A stretch of DNA of 64,000 bases from Pseudomonas sp. GL-B-19 (lineage in GTDB: Bacteria; Pseudomonadota; Gammaproteobacteria; Pseudomonadales; Pseudomonadaceae): positions 1 to 64,000 of the forward strand of contig NZ_JAHBDK010000032.1 in NCBI RefSeq assembly GCF_019956415.1. The letters run 5' to 3'. Position numbers and translations under genes: made by a program. This document shows, piece by piece, positions 9,136 to 18,131 of the stretch. How positions within the stretch are numbered: the first letter of the stretch is position 1; each line of letters opens with the position of its first letter. Under the pieces are notes generated by a model. That model saw only the letters and a list, made by a program, of their open reading frames with translations. It searched no databases and was not told where the DNA came from.

Positions 9136-9176
9136 GGTAACCAACGGCGGTTGCCCCACCTACGACAACGACGTCG
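9136..9176 (+). promoter_or_regulatory. narK leader ANTAR hexaloop pair
   Basis: Hairpin 1 (9136-9155): stem GGTAACC/GGTTGCC with one G-U pair, loop AACGGC. Hairpin 2 (9163-9176): stem CGAC/GTCG, loop AACGAC. Both loops keep A1 and G4, the bases recognised by ANTAR proteins. They are separated by 7 nt and hairpin 2 overlaps the terminator arm. Confidence 0.85.
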
Positions 9177-9219
9177 CTCACCCCATTTGCCTCTGGCGAA
9201 TCGGGTGGCGGCGTTTTTT
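9172..9219 (+). terminator. Attenuator terminator in narK leader
   Basis: CGTCGC(T)CACCC pairs with GGGTGGCGGCG around an inner ATTTGCC/GGCGAAT hairpin, then six T residues. The 5' arm uses the 3' strand of hexaloop hairpin 2, so hairpin 2 bound by NasT would block the terminator. Confidence 0.8.
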
Positions 9220-9319
9220 CGTTTTGGCCCCACAGCCCGGGGCCGGTGGTGCGGCCCACAGGCGCCCCACCTGCTAGCTCATGACTCCTTCTCGAGACTC
9301 TTCACAGCTGAGGTGCGCG

Positions 9320-10531
9320 ATGAATTCAAGCTTCTGGAAATCCGGCCATACGCCAACACTGTTTGCGGCCTTCCTCTACTTCGACCTGAGTTTCATGGTC
9401 TGGTACCTGCTCGGCCCGTTGGCCGTACAGATCGCCGCCGACCTGCACCTGACCACCCAACAGCGCGGGCTGGTAGTGGCGACGCCGATTCTGGCCGGCG
9501 CCGTGCTGCGCTTTATCATGGGCATGCTGGCGGATCGTCTGTCGCCAAAAACTGCTGGGCTGATTGGCCAGGTGATCGTCATCTGCGCGCTGTTCGGCGC
9601 CTGGAAACTCGGGATTCACAGTTACGAACAAGCGCTGGTCCTTGGCTTGTTCCTTGGCATGGCCGGTGCGTCCTTCGCCGTCGCCCTGCCGCTGGCCTCG
9701 CAATGGTATCCGCCGCAACATCAGGGCAAAGCCATGGGCATTGCCGGCGCTGGCAACTCGGGCACGGTGCTCGCCGCGCTGATCGCCCCGGTATTGGCGG
9801 CCGCTTTCGGCTGGAGCAACGTGTTCGGCTTCGCCCTGATCCCGCTGATCCTGACCCTGATCGTCTTCGCCTGGCTGGCGAAAAACGCACCTGAGCGGCC
9901 GAAAGCCAAGTCCATGGCCGACTACTTCAAAGCCCTGGGCGACCGCGACAGCTGGTGGTTCATGTTTTTCTACAGCGTGACCTTCGGCGGCTTCATCGGC
10001 CTGGCCAGCGCCCTGCCCGGCTACTTCAACGACCAATACGGCCTGAGCCCGGTCACGGCCGGTTACTACACGGCGGCCTGCGTGTTTGGTGGCAGCCTGA
10101 TGCGTCCATTGGGCGGTGCGCTGGCGGACCGTTTCGGCGGTATTCGCACGTTGCTGGCGATGTACACGGTGGCGGCGATCTGCATCGCGGTAGTCGGTTT
10201 CAATCTGCCGAGTTCCTACGCGGCGCTGGCGCTTTTCGTCTGCACCATGCTCGGGTTGGGCGCAGGTAACGGCGCGGTTTTCCAATTAGTGCCGCAGCGC
10301 TTTCGTCGGGAGATCGGTGTGATGACCGGTTTGATCGGCATGGCCGGCGGTATCGGTGGCTTCGCGCTGGCGGCAGGCATGGGCGCGATCAAGCAAAGCA
10401 CTGGCAGCTATCAACTGGCCTTGTGGTTGTTCGCCAGCCTCGGCGTTCTGGCCTGGTTCGGTCTGCACGGGGTGAAACGTCGCTGGAGAACCACCTGGGG
10501 TTCGGCTGCCGTGACGGCGGCTCGGGTCTGA
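9320..10531 (+). CDS. narK: Nitrate/nitrite MFS transporter
   Basis: Brings nitrate into the cytoplasm for assimilation (NNP family of the major facilitator superfamily; the homolog in assimilatory clusters is often called NasA). The 403-residue protein has about twelve hydrophobic helices. Glycine-rich NNP segments GAGNSGTVLAALIAP and LGLGAGNGAVFQLVPQRF are visible, as is the MFS loop ADRLSPK. The start is taken at MNSSFWKSGHTP with GAGG just upstream; an earlier ATG lies in the leader. It is followed 7 bp later by the kinase/phosphatase gene, so the two should be co-transcribed. Confidence 0.93.
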   Translation: MNSSFWKSGHTPTLFAAFLYFDLSFMVWYLLGPLAVQIAADLHLTTQQRGLVVATPILAGAVLRFIMGMLADRLSPKTAGLIGQVIVICALFGAWKLGIHSYEQALVLGLFLGMAGASFAVALPLASQWYPPQHQGKAMGIAGAGNSGTVLAALIAPVLAAAFGWSNVFGFALIPLILTLIVFAWLAKNAPERPKAKSMADYFKALGDRDSWWFMFFYSVTFGGFIGLASALPGYFNDQYGLSPVTAGYYTAACVFGGSLMRPLGGALADRFGGIRTLLAMYTVAAICIAVVGFNLPSSYAALALFVCTMLGLGAGNGAVFQLVPQRFRREIGVMTGLIGMAGGIGGFALAAGMGAIKQSTGSYQLALWLFASLGVLAWFGLHGVKRRWRTTWGSAAVTAARV

Positions 10532-10538
10532 GCCCTCG

Positions 10539-12209
10539 ATGAGCCTGCAACTGAGCTTTGCCCAAGCCAGCGCCACCGGCCCGCGGGAGGAAAATCAGGA
10601 TGCCCTGCGCCTGGTGACGCCGGCCCCGGCGTTGGCGGTCAGCAAGGGGTACTTGTTCGCCATTGCCGACGGGGTCAGCCAATGCGCCGACGGCGGGCTC
10701 GCAGCCCGTTCGACCTTGCAGGCCCTGGCGCTGGACTATTACGCCACCCCGCAAACCTGGGGGGTCGCTCAAGCATTGGACCGCCTGCTGCTGGCGCAAA
10801 ACCGCTGGTTGCAGGCCAACGGTGGCGGACAACCGCTGCTGACCACCGTCAGTGCTTTGGTCATGCGCGGCAGGCGTTTTACTCTGGCCCATGTAGGAGA
10901 TTGCCGGGTGTATCGCTGGCACGCGGACCAGTTGCAGCGCGTCAGTGAGGATCATGTCTGGGACCAACCGGGCATGCAGCATGTGCTCAAGCGCGCGCTG
11001 GGGCTGGATCAACATCTGGTGCTGGATTTTCTCGATGGCGAATTGCGCCTGAACGAAAGTTTCGTACTGCTCAGCGACGGCGTTTGGGCGGTGTTGGGCG
11101 ACACCGCCATTGCCGCTATTCTGCGAGATCAGCCCGATCTGGACAGCGCGGCACAGACCCTGGTGAATGCCGCGCATCTGGCCGGCAGTCAGGACAATGC
11201 CAGCGCCCTGCTGGTGCGGGTCGATGCCTTGGGAGAAACAAGCATTGGCGATGCGCTGATGCATTTACAACAATGGCCACTGCCCCCCACGCTGAAACCC
11301 GGTCAATCCTTCGAAGGCTGGCACGTCGAAGGCGTACTCGGCCACAGCCAGCAGTCACTGCTTTACCGGGTTCGCGACGGGCAACAACAACCCTGGCTGT
11401 TGAAAACCTTGCCCGCTGCGCTACGCGACGATCACCTGGCGGGGCAAGCGCTGCTTTCGGAAGAGTGGTTTCTAAAACGCGTGGCGGGACGGCACTTTCC
11501 TGAGGTCCATGCCGCCAGTCAGCGTCAGCATTTGTACTACGTGATGCGCGAATATTCCGGATCTACGCTGGCAGAACTGCATACGGGCGTAGGCTCCATG
11601 CCGCTTGAGCAATGGCGGGATCTGGCCGAACGCCTGCTAAGGGCGGTCGGCATGCTGCATCGACGGCAGATTCTGCACCGCGATATCAAACCGGAAAACC
11701 TGATGCTGGGTGACGACGGCGAGTTGCGCCTGCTGGATTTCGGCCTCGCGTATTGCGCCGGCCTGTCGGAGGATCAACCTTCTGCGCTGCCTGGAACGCC
11801 CAGTTACATTGCACCGGAAGCCTTTCGCGGAGATGCACCGACCCCGCAACAGGATCTGTACGCGGTTGGCGTGACGCTGTACTTCCTGCTGACCGGGCAT
11901 TATCCCTACGGTGAAATCGAAGCGTTCCAGCGACCCCGGTTCGGTGTACCGGTCAGTGCCAGTCGTTATCGGCCGGACTTGCCGGAGTGGATTGCGCAAT
12001 GTCTGGAACGCGCCGTCGCGGCGGATCCGCTTCAGCGCTTTGAAACGGCGGAGGAATGGCTGCTGCTTCTGGAACAAGGCGAGCGCCGCAGTTTGAGCGT
12101 GCGGCCCAGACCTTTGCTTGAGCGCGAACCGCTGAAGGTCTGGCGGACAATCGCACTGGCTTCATTGCTGCTGAATCTGGTGCTGCTGGTTTTGGTATTT
12201 CATCGCTGA
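10539..12209 (+). CDS. Fused PP2C phosphatase / Ser-Thr protein kinase
   Basis: A 556-residue two-enzyme fusion. Residues 1-235 form a PP2C-type phosphatase (ADGVSQCADGG, HVGDCRVYRW, LLSDGVW, GSQDNASALL). Residues about 260-520 form a eukaryotic-type protein kinase with a catalytic loop HRDIKPEN, DFG, and PGTPSYIAPEA in the activation segment. A single hydrophobic helix ends the chain (about 535-555), anchoring it to the membrane with both domains cytoplasmic. It sits in the nitrate transporter operon and is conserved there in Pseudomonas, so a role in nitrogen assimilation is plausible, but no substrate can be named. Confidence 0.93.
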   Translation: MSLQLSFAQASATGPREENQDALRLVTPAPALAVSKGYLFAIADGVSQCADGGLAARSTLQALALDYYATPQTWGVAQALDRLLLAQNRWLQANGGGQPLLTTVSALVMRGRRFTLAHVGDCRVYRWHADQLQRVSEDHVWDQPGMQHVLKRALGLDQHLVLDFLDGELRLNESFVLLSDGVWAVLGDTAIAAILRDQPDLDSAAQTLVNAAHLAGSQDNASALLVRVDALGETSIGDALMHLQQWPLPPTLKPGQSFEGWHVEGVLGHSQQSLLYRVRDGQQQPWLLKTLPAALRDDHLAGQALLSEEWFLKRVAGRHFPEVHAASQRQHLYYVMREYSGSTLAELHTGVGSMPLEQWRDLAERLLRAVGMLHRRQILHRDIKPENLMLGDDGELRLLDFGLAYCAGLSEDQPSALPGTPSYIAPEAFRGDAPTPQQDLYAVGVTLYFLLTGHYPYGEIEAFQRPRFGVPVSASRYRPDLPEWIAQCLERAVAADPLQRFETAEEWLLLLEQGERRSLSVRPRPLLEREPLKVWRTIALASLLLNLVLLVLVFHR

Positions 12210-12225
12210 TACCGAGTCACGCCCA

Positions 12226-12298
12226 TCGCGAGCAGGCTCGCTCCCACATGGGTTTTATGAACGCCACAAATCCATTGTGGGAGCGAGCCTGCTCGCGA
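12226..12298. repeat. REPIN 3 (REP pair)
   Basis: Inverted copies of GCGAGCAGGCTCGCTCCCAC, immediately after the kinase/phosphatase gene and before the nirB promoter. Confidence 0.88.
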
Positions 12299-12433
12299 AG
12301 GCGGCCTAACAGTCTCATCACATCCATCGACAAAGCGCTCCATAACCGGGCAACGCGCTTCGATGCGGTGCAAAAACCTCGATAACGACCTGTAAAAACC
12401 CTCTTGCCCCCAACAAATCCGCAGTTCTTAAAC

Positions 12434-12450
12434 TTGGCACAACCACTGCA
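12434..12450 (+). promoter_or_regulatory. Sigma-54 promoter of nirB leader
   Basis: TTGGCAC-N5-CTGCA with GG at 12436-12437 and GC at 12448-12449, ten bp apart. The start is predicted near 12461, about 20 nt before the first hexaloop. Confidence 0.78.
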
Positions 12451-12479
12451 TTACCCTTTTCACCACACATAAAGCCCGG

Positions 12480-12536
12480 CCTTCAACGACGAAGGTTGCG
12501 CTTCCCGAGAGAACGGGACCAGGACAAAGGCGTCCT
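12480..12536 (+). ncRNA. nirB leader: three tandem hexaloop hairpins (NasT target)
   Basis: Three hairpins, each with a 5-bp stem and a 6-nt loop with A1 and G4, follow one another. 12480-12495: CCTTC-AACGAC-GAAGG. 12503-12518: TCCCG-AGAGAA-CGGGA. 12521-12536: AGGAC-AAAGGC-GTCCT. ANTAR targets described so far are pairs; here a third hairpin fits between. The last overlaps the terminator. In P. aeruginosa the equivalent leader transcript was reported as the NalA RNA. Confidence 0.85.
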
Positions 12537-12566
12537 CGCTAGGCAACTAGCGGGACGCCTTTTTTT
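12528..12566 (+). terminator. Attenuator terminator in nirB leader
   Basis: AGGCGTCC pairs perfectly with GGACGCCT around an inner CGCTA/TAGCG hairpin, then seven T residues. Its 5' arm begins inside the AAAGGC loop, making it mutually exclusive with the third hexaloop hairpin. Confidence 0.9.
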
Positions 12567-12636
12567 GTTTGCGCAAAATTTGTCGAGCCAGACCTGAAGC
12601 CCTGATGAGGCGGGTCGGAGCTCCCCGGAGAACCTG

Positions 12637-15090
12637 ATGAAAAAACTAAAACTGGTGATGATCGGCAACGGCATGGCCGGGGTTCGCACCCTGGAAGAAC
12701 TGCTCAAGCTGAGTAACGAGCTGTACGACATCACGGTCTTCGGCGCCGAACCCCATACCAACTACAACCGCATCCTACTGTCGCCGGTACTGGCCGGTGA
12801 GCAGACGTTCGAAGAGATCGTGCTCAACGACCTCGACTGGTACCTGGACAACAACATCAAACTGTTGCTCAACCGCAAAGTGGTGGAGATCGACCGGGTC
12901 AAACGCCGGGTCATCGCCGAAGACGGCAGCGAGGCTGAATACGATCGTCTGCTGATCGCCACCGGTTCGACTCCGTTCATTCTGCCGATCCCCGGCAACA
13001 CCTTGCAGGGTGTGATCGGCTACCGCGACATCGCCGACACCCAGGCCATGATCAACACCGCCAAAACCCACAAGCACGCCGTCGTCATCGGCGGTGGCCT
13101 GCTCGGTCTGGAAGCCGCCAACGGCCTGATGCTGCGCGGCATGCACGTCACCGTGGTGCACATCGGCGAATGGCTGCTGGAGCGGCAACTCGACAAGACC
13201 AGCGGCCAGCTGCTGCAAACCGCCCTTGAAGCACGCGGCCTGCACTTTCGCCTGTGCGAGCAAACCCAGGCGCTGCACGATGCCGGCAATGGCCGGGTCG
13301 GCTCGGTTGAGTTCAAGAACGGCGACATCATTCCCGCCGACCTGGTGGTGATGGCCGCCGGCATTCGCCCCAACACCGAACTCGCGGAAAAATCCGGCAT
13401 CCCCTGTAATCGCGGGATTCTGGTCAACGACACAATGCAAACCTACGACCCACGGGTCTACGCCATCGGTGAATGCGCCAGCCATCGCGGCATCGCCTAC
13501 GGCCTCGTTGCGCCACTGTTCGAGCAAGCTAAGGTTTGCGCCAATCACCTCGCACAATTGGGCTTCGCACGCTATCAGGGCTCGGTGACGTCGACCAAAT
13601 TGAAAGTCACCGGCATTGACCTGTTCTCCGCCGGCGACTTCATGGGCGGCGAAGGCACGGAAACCATCACCCTCTCCGACCCGATTGGCGGGGTCTACAA
13701 AAAACTGGTGATCAAGGATGACGTTTTGGTCGGCGCCTGTCTGTACGGCGATACGGCAGATGGCGGTTGGTATTTCCGGCAGATTCGTGAGAATCACGCC
13801 ATTGGCGAGATCCGCGATCACCTGATGTTCGGCGAAAACGCGCTCGGCGATGTAGGACATCAAGGCCAGGATAAAGCCATGAGCATGGCCGACACCGCCG
13901 AAGTCTGTGGCTGCAACGGCGTGTGCAAAGGCACCATCGTCAAAGCGATTCAGGAACATGGGCTGTTCAGTGTCGACGAGGTCAAGAAACACACCAAGGC
14001 GGCCAGCTCCTGCGGCTCCTGCGCCGGTCTCGTCGAGCAGATCCTGATCAACACCGTGGGCGGCGCGGCAGATGTCAAACCGAAAAGCGAAAAAGCCATC
14101 TGCGGTTGCAGCGACCTCAACCACGGGCAAATCCGCCAGGCCATCCGCGATCAGCATTTACTGACGATCGCCGGGACCATCAGCTACTTGAACTGGCGCA
14201 CCCCGAACGGCTGCGCTACCTGCCGCCCAGCGCTCAACTACTACCTGATTTCTACCTGGCCGGGCGAAGCCAAGGATGACCCGCAGTCGCGCCTGATCAA
14301 CGAACGCGCCCACGCCAACATTCAGAAAGACGGCACCTACTCGGTTGTCCCGCGGATGTGGGGCGGTGTGACCAACCCTTCGGAATTGCGCCGCATCGCC
14401 GACGTCGCCGACAAGTACAACGTGCCGATGGTCAAGGTCACCGGCGGTCAGCGTATCGACTTGCTGGGGATCAAGAAACAGGATTTGCCGGGCGTCTGGA
14501 AGGACCTCGACATGCCGTCCGGCCATGCCTACGGCAAATCCATCCGCACCGTGAAGACCTGCGTCGGCAGCGAGTTCTGCCGTTTCGGCACGCAGAATTC
14601 CACGCAGTTGGGCATCGAACTGGAGCATGACCTGTTCAACATGTGGTCGCCGCACAAAGTGAAACTGGCGGTCTCCGGTTGCCCACGCAACTGCTCGGAA
14701 GCGGGCATCAAGGACGTAGGCATTATCGGTGTCGACTCCGGTTGGGAGATGTACATCGGTGGCAACGGCGGGATTAAAACTGAAGTCGCCGAGTTTTTCG
14801 TCAAATTGAAAACCGCTGAAGAAGTGCGCGAATACAACGGCGCGTTCCTGCAGCTCTATCGCGAAGAAGCCTTCTACCTCGAACGTACCGTGCATTACCT
14901 GCAACGGGTCGGCATGGACCACATCAAGAAAGCCGTGCTGGAAGACCCGGAGCGACGCAAGGCGCTCAATGATCGCCTGCAATTCTCCCTGTCGTTCGAA
15001 CAGGATCCGTGGAAGGAACGCCTGGAACAGCCGCTGCTGAAAAAAGAATTCGACGTCATTCCCGTGAAAAACCTGGAGGTGCTGGCATGA
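12637..15090 (+). CDS. nirB: Assimilatory nitrite reductase NAD(P)H large subunit
   Basis: Reduces nitrite to ammonium with siroheme and an [4Fe-4S] cluster. The 817-residue protein has an N-terminal FAD/NAD oxidoreductase part (IGNGMAGVRTLEEL; GGGLLGLEAANGL). Two BFD-like [2Fe-2S] segments follow: CGCNGVC with SCGSC from about residue 423, then CGCSD with CATC near 490-530. The siroheme region at about 643-687 has ligand motifs C-x5-C (CVGSEFC) and C-x3-C (CPRNC). GGAG precedes the ATG. It is first in nirB-nirD-nasA-cobA, with its stop overlapping the nirD start. Confidence 0.97.
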   Translation: MKKLKLVMIGNGMAGVRTLEELLKLSNELYDITVFGAEPHTNYNRILLSPVLAGEQTFEEIVLNDLDWYLDNNIKLLLNRKVVEIDRVKRRVIAEDGSEAEYDRLLIATGSTPFILPIPGNTLQGVIGYRDIADTQAMINTAKTHKHAVVIGGGLLGLEAANGLMLRGMHVTVVHIGEWLLERQLDKTSGQLLQTALEARGLHFRLCEQTQALHDAGNGRVGSVEFKNGDIIPADLVVMAAGIRPNTELAEKSGIPCNRGILVNDTMQTYDPRVYAIGECASHRGIAYGLVAPLFEQAKVCANHLAQLGFARYQGSVTSTKLKVTGIDLFSAGDFMGGEGTETITLSDPIGGVYKKLVIKDDVLVGACLYGDTADGGWYFRQIRENHAIGEIRDHLMFGENALGDVGHQGQDKAMSMADTAEVCGCNGVCKGTIVKAIQEHGLFSVDEVKKHTKAASSCGSCAGLVEQILINTVGGAADVKPKSEKAICGCSDLNHGQIRQAIRDQHLLTIAGTISYLNWRTPNGCATCRPALNYYLISTWPGEAKDDPQSRLINERAHANIQKDGTYSVVPRMWGGVTNPSELRRIADVADKYNVPMVKVTGGQRIDLLGIKKQDLPGVWKDLDMPSGHAYGKSIRTVKTCVGSEFCRFGTQNSTQLGIELEHDLFNMWSPHKVKLAVSGCPRNCSEAGIKDVGIIGVDSGWEMYIGGNGGIKTEVAEFFVKLKTAEEVREYNGAFLQLYREEAFYLERTVHYLQRVGMDHIKKAVLEDPERRKALNDRLQFSLSFEQDPWKERLEQPLLKKEFDVIPVKNLEVLA

Positions 15091-15404
15091 ACTGGCTGGA
15101 TATCTGCGCACTGGAAGAAATCAACGCCTTGGGTTCACGGATCATCGCCGGCCCCAAAGGTGACATCGCGATTTTTCGTACCAGCGACGATGAGGTTTTC
15201 GCCCTCGACGACCGCTGCCCGCACAAGGGCGGGCCACTGTCCCAAGGCTTGATCTACGGCAAGCGTGTGGCCTGCCCGCTGCACAACTGGCAGATCGATC
15301 TGGAAACTGGCGAAGCCCAGGCCCCGGACATCGGCTGCGCCCATCACCACCCGGCGCGGGTCGAAAATGGCCGAGTGATGCTGGCCCTGCGGGACGCAGG
15401 CTGA
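15087..15404 (+). CDS. nirD: Nitrite reductase small subunit NirD
   Basis: A 105-residue Rieske-fold partner of NirB. It keeps the CPH and CPLH motifs at about residues 43-70 that in true Rieske proteins bind a [2Fe-2S] cluster. The start ATG at 15087 overlaps the nirB stop codon (ATGA), with GGAGG upstream, so translation is coupled. A longer in-frame reading would begin inside nirB and is rejected. Its own stop overlaps the ATG of the nitrate reductase gene. Confidence 0.96.
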   Translation: MNWLDICALEEINALGSRIIAGPKGDIAIFRTSDDEVFALDDRCPHKGGPLSQGLIYGKRVACPLHNWQIDLETGEAQAPDIGCAHHHPARVENGRVMLALRDAG

Positions 15405-18121
15405 TGGACCGCCAGATCACCGCGTCTACCTGCTGCTATTGCGGGGTTGGCTGCGGGGTGCTGATCGAGCATGACGGCGAGCGCATCCTCGGCGTCAGCG
15501 GCGATCCGGCGCACCCGGCCAACTTCGGCAAGTTGTGCAGCAAGGGATCAACCCTGCATTTGACCGGCGACTTGACGGCGCGGGCGTTGTACCCCGAACT
15601 GCGCCTCGGCAAAGGCCTGGCGCGTGGCCGCACCGACTGGGACAACGCCCTCGACCACGCCGCCAGCGTTTTCGCACAAACCATTGCCGAGCACGGCCCG
15701 GACAGCGTGGCGTTCTACATTTCCGGGCAGTTGCTGACCGAGGACTACTACGCCTTCAACAAACTGGCGCGAGCGCTGGTAGGCACCAATAACATCGACA
15801 GCAATTCGCGGCTGTGCATGTCGTCGGCGGTGGTCGGCTATAAACGCAGCCTGGGCGCCGATGCGCCGCCATGCAGCTATGAAGACCTGGAACTGAGCGA
15901 CTGCGTGATGATCGTCGGCAGCAACATGGCCTACGCCCACCCGGTGCTGTTTCGTCGTCTGGAAGAAGCCAAATCCCAGCGACCACAGATGAAAGTCATC
16001 GTCATCGACCCGCGTCGTACCGACACTTGCGATTTGGCTGACCTGCACCTGGCGATTCTTCCGGGGACCGATGTCGCCTTGTTCCATGGGATTTTGCACC
16101 TGCTGCTGTGGGAAGACTGGATCGACCGCGACTACATCAAGGCCCATACCGAAGGCCTGGCCGAGTTGAAGAGTCTGGTGCGCGATTACACACCGCAGAT
16201 GGTGTCGCAGCTGTGCGGAATCAGCAGCGAACAACTGCAGCAATGCGCCGAATGGGTCGGTACTTCAGCGAGTTTCCTGTCGCTGTGGTGCATGGGGCTG
16301 AACCAGTCCACCGCCGGCAGCGCAAAAAACAGCGCCCTGATTAATTTACACCTGGCGACCGGGCAAATTGGCCGGCCGGGTGCAGGACCTTTCTCGTTGA
16401 CCGGTCAGCCAAATGCCATGGGCGGGCGCGAAACTGGCAGTCTGTCCAACCTGCTGCCGGGGCATCGCGACGCCGCCAATGCGCAGCACCGTGCCGAGGT
16501 GGCGACTTATTGGGGCGTTGATCACCTGCCGGAAAACCCGGGGCTGAGCGCCATCGAGTTGTTTGAGCAGGTGGGTAGCGGAAAGATCAAAGCCTTGTGG
16601 ATCGCGTGTACCAACCCCGCGCAGTCCCTTCCCGATCAGACTGCCGTGCGCGCCGCTTTGGAGACTTGTCCGTTCGTGGTGCTGCAAGAGGCTTTCCGCA
16701 CCACCGAAACCGCTGCGTTCGCCGATCTGCTGCTGCCCGCCGCTAGTTGGGGTGAAAAAGACGGCACGGTCACCAACTCCGAGCGGCGTATTTCCCACGT
16801 CCGCCGGGCGATCATCGCACCCGGTGAAGCGCGTCCGGACTGGGCTATCACGGTGGATTTTGCACAGCGTCTGGAGAAACGTCTGCGCCCGGAAGCGGCC
16901 AGCCTGTTTGCCTTTGAAACCCCGGCGCAGGTCTTCGACGAATACAAACAGCTGACGCGCGGCCGCGATCTGGATTTGTCTGGAATCAGCCACGCGCTGA
17001 TCGACAAAATCGGTCCGCAACAATGGCCTTTTCCTACGGGTTCCAGCGCAGGCACCGCCCGGCTGTATCTGGACGGTATTTTCCCGACCGCCAGTGGCCG
17101 CGCGCAGTTCGTGGCAGATCCGTATCGCGCCGCCAAGGAACAACGGGATGCACGCTTCCCGCTGACGCTGATCACCGGTCGCCTGCGCGATCAATGGCAC
17201 GGTATGAGCCGCACCGGCACCGCCGCGCAGCTGTTCGGACATGTCAGCGAAGCCGTGTTGAGCCTGCACCCCGATGAACTGCGCCGGCATCGCCTGCAAT
17301 CCGGTGATCTGATCAGCCTGAAAAGCCGCCGCGGCGCAGTGATCGTGCCGGTCGCCAGTGATGACAGCGTGCGTCCGGGCCAAGCCTTTTTGCCGATGCA
17401 TTTTGGTGACCGTTTTCTTAAGGGTGGCATAAACACCCTCACGCTCCCCGCCTTCGACCCTTTGTCGAAACAACCGGAGCTTAAACACAGTGGCGTACGC
17501 CTCGAACCGGTCCAATTGCCTTGGCACCTTTTCGCGCTGATAGAGGGCGATGTCCAACAGCATTTTGAGACTCTACGCCCGCTCTGCGAGACGTTTTCCT
17601 ACGTCAGCCTCAGCCTTGCTGGCCGTGAGCGCCCTGCGCTGCTGATACGCGCTGCCAGTCCCACCGCGCCAGATCCGCAACTGCTACGGGAAATCGATCA
17701 ATGCCTGGGGCTCAATGACGGCCCGGTCCTGGCCTACGACGACCCACGACGCTCCATCGGTAAGCGGGTGCGGATCGAGAACGGCCGGATCACTACGATC
17801 CGTTTGGCGGGTGAAACCCTCGCCCGACACTGGCTGCAGAACCTCTGGCTCGAAGGTCGCGCCGATGAACAGCTACGGCGTTGGCTGCTCGCGCCACTAA
17901 GTGCCCCGCCGGGCCAGGTCGATGCCGAAGCGACCGGCAACAAAACCCTGTGCAACTGCAAAAACGTCAGCCAAAACGCGGTCTGCGCCGGCATTCGTCG
18001 TGGCCTGGACTTGCAGGGGTTGAAACAAGAATTGGGTTGCGGCACGCAATGCGGTTCCTGCGTCCCGGAAATCAAGCGTTTGCTGGCCGCCACCGCGCAG
18101 CCGCAAGCCGCCATCTCGTGA
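15404..18121 (+). CDS. nasA: Assimilatory nitrate reductase catalytic subunit
   Basis: A molybdopterin-guanine-dinucleotide enzyme of 905 residues that reduces nitrate to nitrite in the cytoplasm. An N-terminal [4Fe-4S] motif (C10, C13, C17, then a further Cys in FGKLCSKGS) starts the chain. Molybdopterin-binding segments (NSRLCMSSAVVGYK, GLNQSTAGSAKNSALINLH, TGRLRDQWHGMSRTG) follow. A C-terminal BFD-like [2Fe-2S] domain (CNCKNV, CGTQCGSC) makes the last 60 residues, so the protein could accept electrons without a separate small subunit. The start shares an ATGA-type overlap with nirD. In Pseudomonas literature the symbol varies (nasA/nasC/PA1779-type). Confidence 0.94.
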   Translation: MDRQITASTCCYCGVGCGVLIEHDGERILGVSGDPAHPANFGKLCSKGSTLHLTGDLTARALYPELRLGKGLARGRTDWDNALDHAASVFAQTIAEHGPDSVAFYISGQLLTEDYYAFNKLARALVGTNNIDSNSRLCMSSAVVGYKRSLGADAPPCSYEDLELSDCVMIVGSNMAYAHPVLFRRLEEAKSQRPQMKVIVIDPRRTDTCDLADLHLAILPGTDVALFHGILHLLLWEDWIDRDYIKAHTEGLAELKSLVRDYTPQMVSQLCGISSEQLQQCAEWVGTSASFLSLWCMGLNQSTAGSAKNSALINLHLATGQIGRPGAGPFSLTGQPNAMGGRETGSLSNLLPGHRDAANAQHRAEVATYWGVDHLPENPGLSAIELFEQVGSGKIKALWIACTNPAQSLPDQTAVRAALETCPFVVLQEAFRTTETAAFADLLLPAASWGEKDGTVTNSERRISHVRRAIIAPGEARPDWAITVDFAQRLEKRLRPEAASLFAFETPAQVFDEYKQLTRGRDLDLSGISHALIDKIGPQQWPFPTGSSAGTARLYLDGIFPTASGRAQFVADPYRAAKEQRDARFPLTLITGRLRDQWHGMSRTGTAAQLFGHVSEAVLSLHPDELRRHRLQSGDLISLKSRRGAVIVPVASDDSVRPGQAFLPMHFGDRFLKGGINTLTLPAFDPLSKQPELKHSGVRLEPVQLPWHLFALIEGDVQQHFETLRPLCETFSYVSLSLAGRERPALLIRAASPTAPDPQLLREIDQCLGLNDGPVLAYDDPRRSIGKRVRIENGRITTIRLAGETLARHWLQNLWLEGRADEQLRRWLLAPLSAPPGQVDAEATGNKTLCNCKNVSQNAVCAGIRRGLDLQGLKQELGCGTQCGSCVPEIKRLLAATAQPQAAIS

Positions 18122-18131
18122 GGAAAACACT

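Noticed and set aside
9151..9894. Plus-strand frame starting in the narK leader
   Set aside because: Out of frame with narK and composed of arginine-rich low-complexity sequence; it overlaps the attenuator.
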